47,048 nt of DNA from Gammaproteobacteria bacterium (GCA_015492435.1 WGFB01000061.1:1-47048); one strand, 5' to 3'. Shown: positions 10,446-19,814, counted from the first letter of the stretch. The notes: generated by a model from the letters alone, not told the origin. Program-made: numbers and translations.

Positions 10446-11636
10446 TCACGCCTCATGATGGACGGGCAGTTCGATGCCGATGGTGGTTCCCCCGCCGGGC
10501 TTGGAATCCAGCCACACCGCCCCGTTGTGGGCGGCGACGATGGCCTTGACCACCGCCAGGCCGAGCCCCGTTCCCTGGCTCTTGGTGGTGTAGAAAGGTT
10601 CAAAGACATGGGCCTGGATTTCCGGAGGGATGCCGGGCCCGTTGTCCCGCAGCACGAGGCACACCGTTTCCCGGCCGGTCTTGCCGTCACGGGTGGCGGC
10701 ACGCAGTTCCAGTCTGCCCGGCCCGCCCGCTTCCTTCCCGCGCGCTTCCGCGATGGCCTGCAAGGCGTTGACCACCAGGTTCTGCATGACACTCAACAGG
10801 GCGTCGCGGCTGCCATAGACGCATTTCCCTCCACTGTCGTCGCGAATGACGAATTCGCAGTCATGGGCGCCCAGTTGCGGCCTGAGCAGCAGATCCAGGT
10901 CGTTGACCAGGGCCGAGACGGAAATGATTTCATCGCCCATCTGCCCGCCCCTGGCAAACTGCAGCATGTCGCCGACCATGCCCTCCAAGTGGGCAAGGCA
11001 GGAACGGATCTTTTCCAGGCAACGCCCGCGGGCCGCCTCGTCCATGCGCGCCGAGCGCAGGTGGGAGAGATAGAGCAGGCTGGAGGCAATGGGCGTGCGG
11101 ATCTGGTGAGCCAGGGAGGCCACCATTTCGCCCATGGTGACCAGGCGCTGGTGGCGGCTCATGAGGGCCTGCATGGCGCAGGAGGCGGTCACATCACGGA
11201 ACAGCAGCACCTGCCCGGGCATGCGCCCCAGGGGACAAGTAGAGATATCCACCAGGCGGCCGTCGCGCAAGCGCAGGGCATCGTGCGAGGAACTCTCCAT
11301 GAAGGCGCGCGCGGCCACTTCCCGCCACAGCTCGCCCAGCAGGGGAGACCCCAGGTACTCCAGTGCCAGGCCGTTGCATAGCTGAATGCGCCCGTCCCCG
11401 TCGAGGACGACGACCCCGCCCGGCAGTACGTCGAGGACTGTTTCATGAAAGTGATTGACGGGCGCCTTGTCCGCCCCGGCGGGACGGTAGTGGCTGGAGC
11501 TGGCCAGCCGCCGCGTCAGCAATCCGATGCGTTCTTCCAGTTGCTGGTAACTGGCGGAGAGATCTTCCGATACCCGGTTGAATTGATCGAATGCCTGGGT
11601 CAGCTCATGGGCATGGCTGGCACTGCTGTGACTCAT
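10446..11636 (-). CDS. fleS: FleS/FlrB, sensor histidine kinase
   Basis: The protein (396 residues from the ATG at 11636) is a soluble two-component kinase: a PAS-like domain (VLDVLPGGVVVLDGDGRIQL), the phosphorylation helix MVASLAHQIRTPIASSLLYL with the acceptor His in LAHQIRTP, and a HATPase with N-box NLVVNALQAIAEA, DNGPGIP and GTGLGLAVV. No membrane segments are seen, as in FleS. The frame could start at 11702, but those codons overlap the sigma54 promoter; the start at 11636 has GAGG ten bases upstream and begins MSHSSASHAHEL. It should phosphorylate FleR in response to completion of early flagellar structures; the signal is not known from the sequence. Confidence 0.93.
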   Translation of the reverse strand: MSHSSASHAHELTQAFDQFNRVSEDLSASYQQLEERIGLLTRRLASSSHYRPAGADKAPVNHFHETVLDVLPGGVVVLDGDGRIQLCNGLALEYLGSPLLGELWREVAARAFMESSSHDALRLRDGRLVDISTCPLGRMPGQVLLFRDVTASCAMQALMSRHQRLVTMGEMVASLAHQIRTPIASSLLYLSHLRSARMDEAARGRCLEKIRSCLAHLEGMVGDMLQFARGGQMGDEIISVSALVNDLDLLLRPQLGAHDCEFVIRDDSGGKCVYGSRDALLSVMQNLVVNALQAIAEARGKEAGGPGRLELRAATRDGKTGRETVCLVLRDNGPGIPPEIQAHVFEPFYTTKSQGTGLGLAVVKAIVAAHNGAVWLDSKPGGGTTIGIELPVHHEA

Positions 11637-11698
11637 GAAAATCGCGCCTCGTGTAGAATAACCGTAGTGAGCGCACCTCGCGCTCTCCACGGTATGAG

Positions 11699-11713
11699 GC
11701 AATTTCCATGCCG
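11699..11713 (-). promoter_or_regulatory. Sigma54 promoter for fleSR
   Basis: The minus strand reads CGGCATGGAAATTGC: GG and GC are ten bases apart, with GGCA and TTGC preserved. It lies about 63 bases before the fleS start. In relatives fleSR is activated by FleQ with sigma54, and fleQ is just upstream here. Confidence 0.68.
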
Positions 11714-11747
11714 GTGAATTAAACCTTTTTTATATCATTAAGTTATA

Positions 11748-11769
11748 GACGGACTCAAGGCGGTCCGTC
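11748..11769 (-). terminator. Hairpin after fleQ, weak terminator candidate
   Basis: A seven-base perfect stem (GACGGAC/GTCCGTC, loop of eight) begins five bases after the fleQ stop. The tail in the transcription direction is AT-rich (TATAACTTAATG) but not a true U-run, so it may be a partial terminator or only an mRNA end structure. Confidence 0.4.
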
Positions 11770-11773
11770 AAAC

Positions 11774-13186
11774 TTACGTCACTTCGTCGGCGCGCTGGAT
11801 GCCATATTTGCGCAGCTTTTCCACCAGCGTCGTGCGCCGCAGGTGCAGCCGGTTGGCGGCATGGGCCACCACGCCCTCGGCATCCTCCAGGGCCTGCTTG
11901 ATGAGGGTGCATTCCAGGTTGCTGAGGTGTTCCTTGAGGTCGATGCCGTTGCGGGGGATGCGCGCCACCTCGGGGTCGTCGATCTTGATCATGGTATAGT
12001 CGGGCACCTGGGCATCCTCCCCGCCCGGATCGACCTGATATTTCTCCGGCAGGTCGCGCATGTCCACCACGCCGAAGGGATGCATGATCACCAGGCGCTC
12101 GATGACATTGGCCAGCTCCCGCACATTGCCGGGCCAGTGGTGCTGGCTGAGGGCCATCACGGCGGACTGGGTCAGGCTGACGGAGCCGCGGTTCTCGTGC
12201 TGCAGGCGCTTGATGATCTCCTGGATGAGCAATGGTATGTCCTCGGCGCGTTCGCGCAGGGGCGGCATCTCGATGGGAAAGACGTTCAGGCGGTAGTAGA
12301 GATCCTCGCGAAAACTGCCGTCCTCGATGGCCTTCTCCAGGTTGCGGTGGGTGGCGGCGATGATGCGCACGTTGGCGGTCATGGTCTTGTTGCTGCCCAC
12401 GCGCTCGAAAGTGCGCTCCTGAAGCACGCGCAGCAGCTTGACCTGCATCTGCATGTCCATATCGCCGATCTCGTCCAGGAACAGGGTGCCGCCCTCCGCC
12501 ATTTCGAAACGCCCCTGACGGGCGCTGATGGCCCCGGTAAAGGCGCCCTTTTCATGGCCGAACAGTTCGCTCTCCAGCAGCTCGGAAGGGATGGCGCCGC
12601 AATTGAGGGGGACGAAGGGTTTGTTACGCCGGGGGGAATGATAGTGAATATTGCGCGCCACCACTTCCTTGCCCGTGCCGGACTCGCCAAGAATGAGTAC
12701 GGTGGCGTCGGAGTCGGAAACCTTGTCGATCATGCGCCGCACCTGCTGGATGCCGCGGCTGTTGCCCACCAGGCTGCGGAACAGCTCGGGGGAATGGGAA
12801 CCCTCACGCGCCTTGCCCCGGGTGGCGCAATAAACCTCGGCCTGCTGCAGGGTGCTGGTGAGATCCTGGTATTTCAGGGGATACCCGATGGAGGCGAGGA
12901 TTTTCGATGACACGTCCTTGCCGAGCCTGGCCTTGCCGCCGGTGTCCCTGATCAGGATGACGGGCGCCTGGGGTGCCCATTCCTTGAGCGCCGCCACTCT
13001 CTGGGGGGCTTCCTTGACGACGCTTTCCGTGATGAGCACGGCCTTGAGCTTGTCCGGGGAAACGAGAGCGTTTTGCCAGTCATCAGGTCCGGCCATATGG
13101 ATGTTCTCATAATCCACGAACTCCAATACGGCCTTGATACATGAACACTTCTGTATGTCCGAATCAATGACAATTATGGCATCCAT
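11774..13186 (-). CDS. fleQ: FleQ/FlrA, master sigma54 activator of flagellar genes
   Basis: The 470-residue protein begins with a FleQ-type receiver-like domain that lacks the full set of phosphorylation residues ([14 protein letters not shown]). The AAA+ domain follows, with Walker A GESGTGKE at 167-174 and GAFTGA at 214-219, and then a Fis-like helix-turn-helix ([20 protein letters not shown]). The LFRS motif (135-138) and SPRRN (184-188) correspond to places where Pseudomonas FleQ binds c-di-GMP, so this protein probably senses that messenger. It should drive the sigma54 promoters found throughout this window. A sigma70-like promoter lies at 13226-13254. Position next to fleSR, with fliS/fliT upstream, supports FleQ rather than another enhancer-binding protein. 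Confidence 0.95.
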   Translation of the reverse strand: MDAIIVIDSDIQKCSCIKAVLEFVDYENIHMAGPDDWQNALVSPDKLKAVLITESVVKEAPQRVAALKEWAPQAPVILIRDTGGKARLGKDVSSKILASIGYPLKYQDLTSTLQQAEVYCATRGKAREGSHSPELFRSLVGNSRGIQQVRRMIDKVSDSDATVLILGESGTGKEVVARNIHYHSPRRNKPFVPLNCGAIPSELLESELFGHEKGAFTGAISARQGRFEMAEGGTLFLDEIGDMDMQMQVKLLRVLQERTFERVGSNKTMTANVRIIAATHRNLEKAIEDGSFREDLYYRLNVFPIEMPPLRERAEDIPLLIQEIIKRLQHENRGSVSLTQSAVMALSQHHWPGNVRELANVIERLVIMHPFGVVDMRDLPEKYQVDPGGEDAQVPDYTMIKIDDPEVARIPRNGIDLKEHLSNLECTLIKQALEDAEGVVAHAANRLHLRRTTLVEKLRKYGIQRADEVT

Positions 13187-13225
13187 TCATCCCCCCTTTC
13201 GCGAAGACTGTCAGGTGTTGATCAC

Positions 13226-13254
13226 AGGCTAACGTTTTCACTCCGGCAAGTCAA
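13226..13254 (-). promoter_or_regulatory. Sigma70-like promoter for fleQ
   Basis: On the minus strand TTGACT is followed 17 bases later by TAGCCT, about 40 bases upstream of the fleQ start, in a 185-base AT-rich spacer (13187-13371) without genes. The -35 is good and the -10 is weak. A vegetative promoter is expected for the top regulator. Confidence 0.45.
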
Positions 13255-13371
13255 AATAACGTCACCCCATTCCTTTCATGATTCTTATCGTTGTTTTCAC
13301 TGTACTTTTATATTCCGCGCCAGTCTATATGAATTCTTACAAAAACTGAATATGGCCTTCGCGCGCTGTCC

Positions 13372-13953
13372 TCAGGTCGCCGCGTCCTCCTGGCGCCGGC
13401 GCGCGAGCGCCACCAGGCGGCGGTGATGGCGGAATATCAGCTTTTCCAGGGCATGGGTGACGGACTCGCTGCTTCCCTCGAATGCCACGACCACGCGCGC
13501 GCCGCCTTCGCCGGGTTCCACAGCCCGCACCTGCCCCGAGAACACCAGGGGCGTGGGATATTTGTTGCTGATGAAGATCTCCAGCAGCAGGCGGTCATCC
13601 GCCAACGGCGCATCGCCGGCGCGCCATTCAATGGCCTCCGGCGTGAGGCGCACGGGAACGGGGGCCGGCATGTCGGTCTGGCGCGCGAGCAACTGTCCGA
13701 CCATGTCCAGCAGCAGGTTGACCTTGTGCTCCACGCGCAGCAGGTCCACGCGGTGGGGATCGTGCTCGTCCTCTCCGGCCTCGCCCTTGTGTTCCTCAAG
13801 AATGGAGATGAAGGCCAGCATCTCCTCGTTCTGCTGGTCGAGGCGCGACCGGCGCGCGGGCGGCAGGGGTGAGGTGAGCCTGTTCCAGCGCAGGGGAATA
13901 TGGTCCTCGTAGACCAGCCCCTTGCCCGTGGATGAGATGAGATCTTCGGCCAT
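13372..13953 (-). CDS. Atypical PilZ-domain protein (tPilZ-like)
   Basis: The 193-residue protein has an N-terminal helical part with possible heptads (RRSRLDQQNEEMLAFISILE, VDLLRVEHKVNLLLDMVGQL) followed by a beta-rich domain (LTPEAIEWRAGDAPLADDRL, GQVRAVEPGEGGARVVVAFE) and a final helix. This layout, and LTPEAIEW replacing the normal PilZ binding strand, resembles the tetrameric, non-canonical PilZ family known from Xanthomonas. The c-di-GMP-binding RxxxR and D/NxSxxG motifs are not visible, so it may act as an adaptor rather than a receptor. It sits between fliT and fleQ, where a role in motility control is likely. The family assignment is by pattern only. Confidence 0.68.
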   Translation of the reverse strand: MAEDLISSTGKGLVYEDHIPLRWNRLTSPLPPARRSRLDQQNEEMLAFISILEEHKGEAGEDEHDPHRVDLLRVEHKVNLLLDMVGQLLARQTDMPAPVPVRLTPEAIEWRAGDAPLADDRLLLEIFISNKYPTPLVFSGQVRAVEPGEGGARVVVAFEGSSESVTHALEKLIFRHHRRLVALARRRQEDAAT

Positions 13954-14008
13954 GGGCCGAAAGATACAGAAATCGGGAGATCAGTACAATGCGGCCGTGC
14001 CCAGACAC

Positions 14009-14344
14009 TCAGGGATGGCCCGCGCCCTGCCGCCGGCCACTGTAGGCGTCATGGACATGGCGGCCGCGCCGGATCGTGGCGAGCTGTTCCGCGCAGGCGC
14101 GTTTCTCCTCCTCACATATGCCAATGATCCTCTCGTCGAGGTCGATGACGCTTTTAATGGCCGAGGCCGCATACTCCGCATCGTCGGCCTGGGGCGAGGT
14201 GGCAAACAGGGCCATGATTTCATCCCGTCGCCGTGGTTCCAGGTCGTGAAATCTCTCCCATGCGCCTTCCCTGCATGCCTCCAGCATATTTCGGGTCAGC
14301 GCAACGATACTGTCGATTTGTTCCCTGAATTGCGCATCGCTCAT
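14009..14344 (-). CDS. fliT: FliT-like flagellar chaperone
   Basis: This 111-residue helical protein lies directly after fliS. Members of the FliT/FliS' group are export chaperones for the cap protein FliD and can inhibit flagellar regulators. The visible sequence is three or four amphipathic helices (FREQIDSIVALTRNMLEACR, WERFHDLEPRRRDEIMALFA, AIKSVIDLDERIIGICEEEK) and a short basic tail. Sequence conservation in this family is poor, so the call rests on size, helix pattern (including the WERFHDLEPRRRDE segment) and the fliD-fliS-fliT order. Confidence 0.75.
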   Translation of the reverse strand: MSDAQFREQIDSIVALTRNMLEACREGAWERFHDLEPRRRDEIMALFATSPQADDAEYAASAIKSVIDLDERIIGICEEEKRACAEQLATIRRGRHVHDAYSGRRQGAGHP

Positions 14345-14388
14345 TGGTTCATCCTCCTTCCGTCAGCGGATCCTTACAGCTCCCGGGC

Positions 14389-14823
14389 TCACGCGGTGCC
14401 CTGCCTGGCCTCCAGGCCGGCCTTTTCCGCCGCATCGGGCGGGATGACGTCCCAGGCGCTCTTGATCTCCAGCATGAGCTTGATCACCTCGTCGATTTTG
14501 GCCGTGTCGTTGTGGATATTGGCGGCAAGCAGTTGCCGCGTCATGTAGTCGTACAGATCGTCCAGGTTGCTTGCGATCTCCCCTCCACGCTGCATGTCCA
14601 GGCTGGCGCGCAGGCCATCGATAATGGAGATGGCCCAACTGATGTGCTCGCATTTTTTCGCGATCACGCCCTGCTCCATGTACCCCTTGGCCGCCGCCGC
14701 CTTGTCAAGGACGCCCTGCATGAGCATCTGTATCAATTGATGGGGCGTGGCCTCCATGACCCCGCCTTGCACGCCGATACGCTGGTATGCGTTGACACCG
14801 CCCTTACTCTTTATGTATGACAT
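14389..14823 (-). CDS. fliS: FliS, flagellin export chaperone
   Basis: FliS binds the disordered C-terminus of flagellin and keeps it unpolymerised before export. The 144 residues show the family pattern: AYQRIGVQGGVMEATPHQLI, QMLMQGVLDKAAAAKGYMEQ, ISIIDGLRASLDMQRGGEIA and LDDLYDYMTRQLLAANIHND. The ribosome binding site TAGGAGGA is close to optimal. It has its own sigma54 promoter in the 163-base spacer after fliD (14952-14966). With two flagellins in this window (17744-19489 and 44515-46266), it may serve both, since both keep the conserved C-terminal helix. Confidence 0.96.
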   Translation of the reverse strand: MSYIKSKGGVNAYQRIGVQGGVMEATPHQLIQMLMQGVLDKAAAAKGYMEQGVIAKKCEHISWAISIIDGLRASLDMQRGGEIASNLDDLYDYMTRQLLAANIHNDTAKIDEVIKLMLEIKSAWDVIPPDAAEKAGLEARQGTA

Positions 14824-14951
14824 TCATTCCTCCTAAAGCCCGCCCCTGTTTTACTGGAGCATTTAAGACCGGGACTGTTGTACTCCCGCGTTGAAGCCTG
14901 ACCCCCGCGCCCGGGAGCGGTCCTGCCGAATTCCGCCTCGTGTTATAAAAT

Positions 14952-14966
14952 GCAATTAAGGTGCCA
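14952..14966 (-). promoter_or_regulatory. Sigma54 promoter for fliST
   Basis: The minus strand reads TGGCACCTTAATTGC, matching TGGCAC-N5-TTGC exactly, with ten bases between GG and GC. It is 128 bases upstream of fliS, in the spacer after fliD. It is the best sigma54 match in the window. Confidence 0.8.
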
Positions 14967-14986
14967 TGGAACAGACACCATGTGGC

Positions 14987-17017
14987 CTAGTTTCTGCGCT
15001 GGTTATTGGCTCCGATGACAGGCAGTGAATTCAACTGGGTGGTCAGAAAGTCGCTCATGGCGGTGAGATTGCTGACCAGCACATCGAGGGCTGTATATTG
15101 CGCGCGCAGGCGCTCCTCGTATGACTCCATGCGGCGCGCCAGCGCTTCCCGGTCGTCGTTAATCGACGAGATCTGATCGTTGAGGCTGTCGGTCACCGAG
15201 GCAAAGATGCCGTCATCGTCCAGCATGCTGGACAGCACCGAACCGAGCTGATCCGCATAGCCCCTGGAAAAACTCACCGATCCGCGGTCGCCGGGACTGC
15301 CGCCCTTCACCAGAATGGCCAGTCCCTCGGCTCCGCCGGAGGCGGCGGTGAGAACCTGCCCGCTGCCGGTGGCGGCAACACCGTCGATGGTTCCGGCCAC
15401 ATCGACGCCGGCCGTGGATACGGGACTGGCGCCGAACAGGTCGGCCGCGGCACTGCCCCCGTCGATGGTTACTGTGGACGCAGACCCATAGCTGTCCGAG
15501 ACGATGGACAAAATGCCGGCGTTCTCGGCAACCGTCACGTTCAGCCCCGCGCCCTGGATCTCGCTGGCGCTGTTGACCCTGGATTGCAGCTCGGCGGCCA
15601 GCGTGGCCGCCGTGTAGGACCCTGCCGCCAGCGTGACCGTGGCGGCAACACCGTCGACCGACAGGCTCAGGGTATCGTTCACCCCCGTGGTGATACTGAG
15701 CACCGCGGCCGCGGAGCCCGTCACCTGCCCCTGGGTCGCCAACTGGGAAATGTTGACGGCATAGTTGCCACCCACGGTATTGTCCGTGAATCCGCTCACC
15801 TGGATAAGGGAATCACTGGCCGTTCCATAGGCGGCAAACAGGCCGGTCACGGCATCGGGATTGGTATTGATGGCCTCCGTCAGCATGGCGTTGTCCAGCT
15901 CCAGCGTCCCGTCAAGGGAGTTGCGCGTGATACCGATGTTCGCCAGTGTGGCAAAGTCCGCGTCCAGGCCCGTCACCGGCTCGGCGAGGATGCGCCTGAA
16001 CTGGCTGTCCACGGAGCGCAGCAGGGCATCGCCGTTCAAGATTCCGGCCTGACCCGTGGCCGGATCAAAGACCGACAGGTCGCTGATGGTGCTCACCAGG
16101 TTGTTGTACTGGCTGACGAAATTGGAAATATTGGTGCTGATCGCGCTGGCGTCCTTGGTAACCGTCAGGGTGGTGCTGCCCACTCCACTCAGGCTGATGG
16201 TCATGCCCTCGATATTTTCCTCCAGGGTGTTGACCGGGCTGCTGATGACGATGCCGTTGAGGGTCACCTGGGCGTCCTGCGCCGCCTGGGTCTGCAGAAG
16301 ATTGGTGCTGTTCTCGTTGAAGCTGAGCAGCGACAGGCCGCTGCCATCGGTGTCATTGCCATCGTCGTCGGCAACGGTGATTTCGAGGCTGTTGGCGGCC
16401 CCGGTGTCCTCGGAGGTGAACGTCAGCCGGTAATTGGCGCCGTCGAAGATGATGGACGCGGAAACGCCGATATCCGCCTGGTTGACGGCATCGCGGATGC
16501 CGGTAAGGCTGCCGTCCGTGATCTGCACGGTCTGCGCCCCCTTGTCCGGATTCTGCAAGAACGGCGGGGTATAAGTATCGGTATCCGGATCATAGCTGGT
16601 GGTGCCAAAATTGAAAGTCAGGGCGCCCGTGCCGAGTATATCGGATGCGGATGAGAATTGCGCGGCGGGCAGGCTGGCGTCGCTGACAAGGCTCTGGGCC
16701 GACGCCAACTGGGTCACGCTCATCGAGTACGCCCCCTCCGCGGCCGTATTGCCGACCGATACGCCGGCCACCGCCGTATCGCTGGATGAGGCCGTCATTG
16801 CCTGGTAGCCCGAGGTATCGGCCAGCACGGCGAGGCTGTCCTGAAAACTGCTGATGGCCGATCTCAGCAGGCCAAAGCCGCTGAGGCGGGCCTGCAAATC
16901 CGCTTCCTTCCTGTCCAGGCGCTGCTGGGCCGGCACCTGCTCCGCGGCCACGAGCTGGCTGACGATGCCGTTGACGTCCAGCCCCGAACCCAGCCCCGGT
17001 GATGTGATATTAGTCAT
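14987..17017 (-). CDS. fliD: FliD, filament cap protein
   Basis: FliD caps the filament tip and folds incoming flagellin. The N-terminus GLGSGLDVNGIVSQLVAAEQ is the family signature, and the C-terminal end (INDDREALARRMESYEERLR, LDVLVSNLTAMSDFLTTQLN) forms the coiled D0 region. At 676 residues it is longer than typical FliD (about 450-480). The middle holds Flagellin_IN-like pieces (GSLTGIRDAVNQADIGVSAS; ATLAAELQSRVNSASEIQGA) consistent with enlarged D2/D3 domains. A sigma54-type promoter (17061-17075) stands just upstream, beyond the flaG stop. Exposed cap domains often help in adhesion, which is inference here. Confidence 0.95.
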   Translation of the reverse strand: MTNITSPGLGSGLDVNGIVSQLVAAEQVPAQQRLDRKEADLQARLSGFGLLRSAISSFQDSLAVLADTSGYQAMTASSSDTAVAGVSVGNTAAEGAYSMSVTQLASAQSLVSDASLPAAQFSSASDILGTGALTFNFGTTSYDPDTDTYTPPFLQNPDKGAQTVQITDGSLTGIRDAVNQADIGVSASIIFDGANYRLTFTSEDTGAANSLEITVADDDGNDTDGSGLSLLSFNENSTNLLQTQAAQDAQVTLNGIVISSPVNTLEENIEGMTISLSGVGSTTLTVTKDASAISTNISNFVSQYNNLVSTISDLSVFDPATGQAGILNGDALLRSVDSQFRRILAEPVTGLDADFATLANIGITRNSLDGTLELDNAMLTEAINTNPDAVTGLFAAYGTASDSLIQVSGFTDNTVGGNYAVNISQLATQGQVTGSAAAVLSITTGVNDTLSLSVDGVAATVTLAAGSYTAATLAAELQSRVNSASEIQGAGLNVTVAENAGILSIVSDSYGSASTVTIDGGSAAADLFGASPVSTAGVDVAGTIDGVAATGSGQVLTAASGGAEGLAILVKGGSPGDRGSVSFSRGYADQLGSVLSSMLDDDGIFASVTDSLNDQISSINDDREALARRMESYEERLRAQYTALDVLVSNLTAMSDFLTTQLNSLPVIGANNQRRN

Positions 17018-17060
17018 GGTGGCTCAACACCTCTGCCTGTGTCCGCATCGATAAAATGAT

Positions 17061-17075
17061 GCAACTCTCAGGCCA
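17061..17075 (-). promoter_or_regulatory. Sigma54 promoter for fliD
   Basis: The minus strand reads TGGCCTGAGAGTTGC, followed by A: TGGC and TTGCA with the GG-N10-GC spacing. It lies five bases after the flaG stop and about 44 bases upstream of fliD. Confidence 0.62.
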
Positions 17076-17079
17076 GGAC

Positions 17080-17523
17080 TCAAATGTTCTCCCTGAACAA
17101 CAAGCCTCCAAAGGCGCCTCCCGCGCTCCCGTACTCTCTCAGCAGGCGCGCGCCCTTCAGCACCTCTTCGCTGGGTATCTGACGGATGACTTCCTTGGTT
17201 TCAGAGTCCAGAACGGTGATGATGGTCCTGCCCAGATCCCTGTCGACTCGGAATTCGAGATCGCGCTGGAGGTTCTGTACATAGGTATTGATATCGCTCA
17301 CCGCGCTTTGCAGACTTTCCCGCCCCTCTTCGTTGTCAGCGCCCGGGGTGGCGGCCGGCAGATTGTGTTCGACCGCCGCGTTCTCCCGTGGCCCGCCGGC
17401 GGAACCTGCATGGCCATTCTCCGCGGGCGCCACCGTGACTCCTTCCCGCCGCGCCGCGTGGTTTCTTCCACTGTTGCCGGGAAGACTGTTGATGATTGTC
17501 GCTATTGTGATATCAGCAGGCAT
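17080..17523 (-). CDS. flaG: FlaG family protein
   Basis: The 147-residue protein has a variable N-terminal half and the conserved FlaG domain in the last 65 residues: LQSAVSDINTYVQNLQRDLE, FRVDRDLGRTIITVLDSETK, EVIRQIPSEEVLKGARLLRE. FlaG influences filament length in Pseudomonas and is typically encoded between the flagellin gene and fliD, as here. The start at 17523 (MPADITIATI) is chosen because AGAGGT stands seven bases upstream; an upstream in-frame ATG at 17559 lacks this. Its molecular role is not well defined. Confidence 0.9.
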   Translation of the reverse strand: MPADITIATIINSLPGNSGRNHAARREGVTVAPAENGHAGSAGGPRENAAVEHNLPAATPGADNEEGRESLQSAVSDINTYVQNLQRDLEFRVDRDLGRTIITVLDSETKEVIRQIPSEEVLKGARLLREYGSAGGAFGGLLFRENI

Positions 17524-17600
17524 GATCTGCACCTCTATCACGGTTGTTCGGTATTGCATGGCGATCCTGAAACGGCTCGCTCCAGGACCAGGCCCGTGCG

Positions 17601-17615
17601 GCGATACGGAGGCCA
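17601..17615 (-). promoter_or_regulatory. Possible sigma54 promoter for flaG
   Basis: The minus strand reads TGGCCTCCGTATCGC, with GG-N10-GC spacing, about 78 bases upstream of flaG. The -12 element (TCGC rather than TTGC) is imperfect, so this is weaker than the other sites. Confidence 0.38.
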
Positions 17616-17698
17616 GCGATTGCCGTCATGGCATGTCCCCCCTTTCCTTCAATCCCCGTGGGCTCAGTCCAGACCGCATTCCTTGGCGGATGCTGATC

Positions 17699-17731
17699 GC
17701 GCCCGGCAACCTGCCAGCGGCCGCCGGGCGC
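17699..17731 (-). terminator. Strong hairpin after fliC, likely terminator
   Basis: A nine-base GC-rich perfect stem (GCGCCCGGC/GCCGGGCGC, 15-base loop) begins 12 bases after the fliC stop. There is no U-run on the minus strand, so it may end transcription inefficiently or protect the 3' end of the abundant flagellin mRNA. Confidence 0.5.
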
Positions 17732-17743
17732 GATTCCGGCGCG

Positions 17744-19489
17744 TTACTGCAGGAGCGTCAGCGCAAGCTGCGGCAGGCTGTTGGCCTGCGCCAGGATGGA
17801 GACGCCCGCCTGCTGCAGGATCTGGTTGCGCGTCAGCCTGGCCGTTTCCGCCGCGAAATCGGCGTCCTGAATCCGCGCCCGCGCGGCGCTGAGATTCTCG
17901 GAGGTGATGCCGATATTGGTGACCACCGCCTCGAAGCGGTTCTGCATGGCGCCCAGGGCGGCCCGGGAGCTGTTGACGCTGGTCAGGGCGCGGTCGATGA
18001 TTTCAATGGCGGTCTGCGAACCACTGGCCGTGGAAATGTCGATGTTGGCGACGGCCGTGTTGGCCGCCGTCGACGCCGTTGTCGTCCCCGCGGTCAGTCC
18101 GGCGTTACCCGGGTTGTTACCGCCGATCACCAGGTCGGCATTGTTGCTGGTCACGGAAATCGTGCCGATGTAGGTCGCCGTGTAGGGATTATTGGTACCG
18201 TCGCCGTTCAGACCCTCATTGGCGTCGGAGTCCGTCCCGCTTTCCTCCAGCACGATGTTGCTGCCATCGGCCTTGGTGATGCTGAGGTTGCCACCGGCAA
18301 AGGAGGCCGTGTAACCGGAGAGCGCGTCGATCAGGCTGGCGACTTCCGTGCCGGTGATGGTGCCGTCGCTGCCGGCGGAAGTGAGATCCAGCGCGGTGCC
18401 GTCGATGGACAGGGAATAATTCGGCGCGACGGCATCGGTTCCAGCGGTCGAACTACCACCGGTCACGAAATCTGTAGTATTTGTCCCAGGCTGAATATTA
18501 CTCACCGTAACGGAGCTGCTGGAGCCCGTCGTGTTACTGGTGATCACGAGATTGTTAGAACCATCCACACTGGCTGTAGCGCCGGTCAACTGGGAGTTGA
18601 TCGCGCTTATTATGGCGGCCCGATCGGCATAGGTGCCATTCAAGTTTATCGTTTGCGCGGCGCCTCCATCCACAGACACGTCAAATGCCAGAGCATCGCC
18701 GGCCCCGCTATAGTCTCCACCGGCAGGCACGGCTGCGGTTGCGCCCCCATAAGAACCCGCCGTGGCGGCCGTACCGACCACGTCGGCAAAGGCAATGGCC
18801 GTCTGGGCGTTGGTCGCCGTGGCCGTCACATCCGAGGCGGCGGCCTCGATGGCCGCTGCGATGAGGGAGGCGTCGCCGGCGGTGGCCGCCACCGCATTGC
18901 CGTTGATGGTCAGATCGCCCGCCGCGATGCCGCCGGTCGCGATGGCGCCGCCGTTGACGGTGGCCGCGGTGCCGAGACCCAGCACGTCGGTGTTGACATC
19001 GGCGATGGAGCTGATGGTCACGGTCTGGTTGGCGTTGGCCCCCACCTGGAAGGCCTGCGCGGTGAAGCTGCCGTCCAGCAGGTTGACGCTGTTGAACGAA
19101 GTGGTGTTGGCCACGCGGTCGATTTCCGCCACCAGTTGGTTCACTTCCGTCTGCAGGGCGGCGCGGTCCGTGTCACTGTTGGTTGCGTTGGAGGACTGCA
19201 CGGCCAGCTCGCGTATGCGCTGCAGCAGATTGGTCACGCCGCCCAGCGCTCCCTCGGCGGTCTGCGCCAGGGAGATGCCGTCGTTGGCGTTGCGGGCCGC
19301 CTGGTTGAGGCCGCGGATCTGGGTCGTGAAACGTTCGGCAATCGCCAGGCCGGCAGCGTCATCCTTGGCACTGTTGATACGCAAGCCGGTCGACAGGCGT
19401 TGCAGTGAAATCGCGAGTTCGCCACTCGACCTGGTAAGATTTCGTTGCGCGTTCAAGGACGCAATGTTGCTGTTGATGATAAGCGCCAT
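17744..19489 (-). CDS. fliC: FliC, principal flagellin
   Basis: Flagellin forms the filament. The N-terminal D0/D1 is canonical ([56 protein letters not shown]), and so is the C-terminal D1/D0 ([55 protein letters not shown]). The central region (about residues 170-440) is Ala/Thr/Gly-rich, contains Flagellin_IN-like units ([20 protein letters not shown]) and is surface-exposed. The start at 19489 has AGGAG eight bases upstream. A sigma28-type promoter is at 19609-19635 and a hairpin follows the gene. The central segment (about 18450-18720) looks less GC-rich than its flanks, as in recombining flagellin variable regions. Confidence 0.97.
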   Translation of the reverse strand: MALIINSNIASLNAQRNLTRSSGELAISLQRLSTGLRINSAKDDAAGLAIAERFTTQIRGLNQAARNANDGISLAQTAEGALGGVTNLLQRIRELAVQSSNATNSDTDRAALQTEVNQLVAEIDRVANTTSFNSVNLLDGSFTAQAFQVGANANQTVTISSIADVNTDVLGLGTAATVNGGAIATGGIAAGDLTINGNAVAATAGDASLIAAAIEAAASDVTATATNAQTAIAFADVVGTAATAGSYGGATAAVPAGGDYSGAGDALAFDVSVDGGAAQTINLNGTYADRAAIISAINSQLTGATASVDGSNNLVITSNTTGSSSSVTVSNIQPGTNTTDFVTGGSSTAGTDAVAPNYSLSIDGTALDLTSAGSDGTITGTEVASLIDALSGYTASFAGGNLSITKADGSNIVLEESGTDSDANEGLNGDGTNNPYTATYIGTISVTSNNADLVIGGNNPGNAGLTAGTTTASTAANTAVANIDISTASGSQTAIEIIDRALTSVNSSRAALGAMQNRFEAVVTNIGITSENLSAARARIQDADFAAETARLTRNQILQQAGVSILAQANSLPQLALTLLQ

Positions 19490-19608
19490 GGTTAGGAACT
19501 CCTGTATCTTCAAGCCGCGTGAACCATCCCGCTCATGCGTGACAGCACCCGCTTCTGTTATGACTAACGGATATACCAGCGAATGGTATTCACCGCTTCC
19601 ACCCCTGT

Positions 19609-19635
19609 TTAGCGTTCATTGCCGGAAAAACTTTA
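19609..19635 (-). promoter_or_regulatory. Sigma28 (FliA) promoter for fliC
   Basis: The minus strand has TAAAGTTT, 11 bases, then AACGCTAA, compared with TAAAGTTT-N11-GCCGATAA: a perfect -35 and five of eight in the -10. It lies 120 bases upstream of fliC in the 325-base flgL-fliC spacer (19490-19814), in which no gene is seen. Confidence 0.68.
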
Positions 19636-19814
19636 GGAAATATCTGAACGGTTTCCTTGACCATTTCCGCGCCGGCCTTCAGCGCCTGCCGCCGCCACGC
19701 ACCCGCTCCGGAACCGCCACGGCGTCCGGAAGGGAATTTCAAGATATTGGTTTTATTGATTTTTAATGGAAAGCGCGCTGTTTCCGGCAAGCCCGGGGCA
19801 CCCGCCAGCAGGCA

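Noticed and set aside
17288-19408. 706-codon plus-strand frame
   Set aside because: Antisense to fliC and flaG; Gly/Arg/His-rich composition reflects the reverse of flagellin codons.
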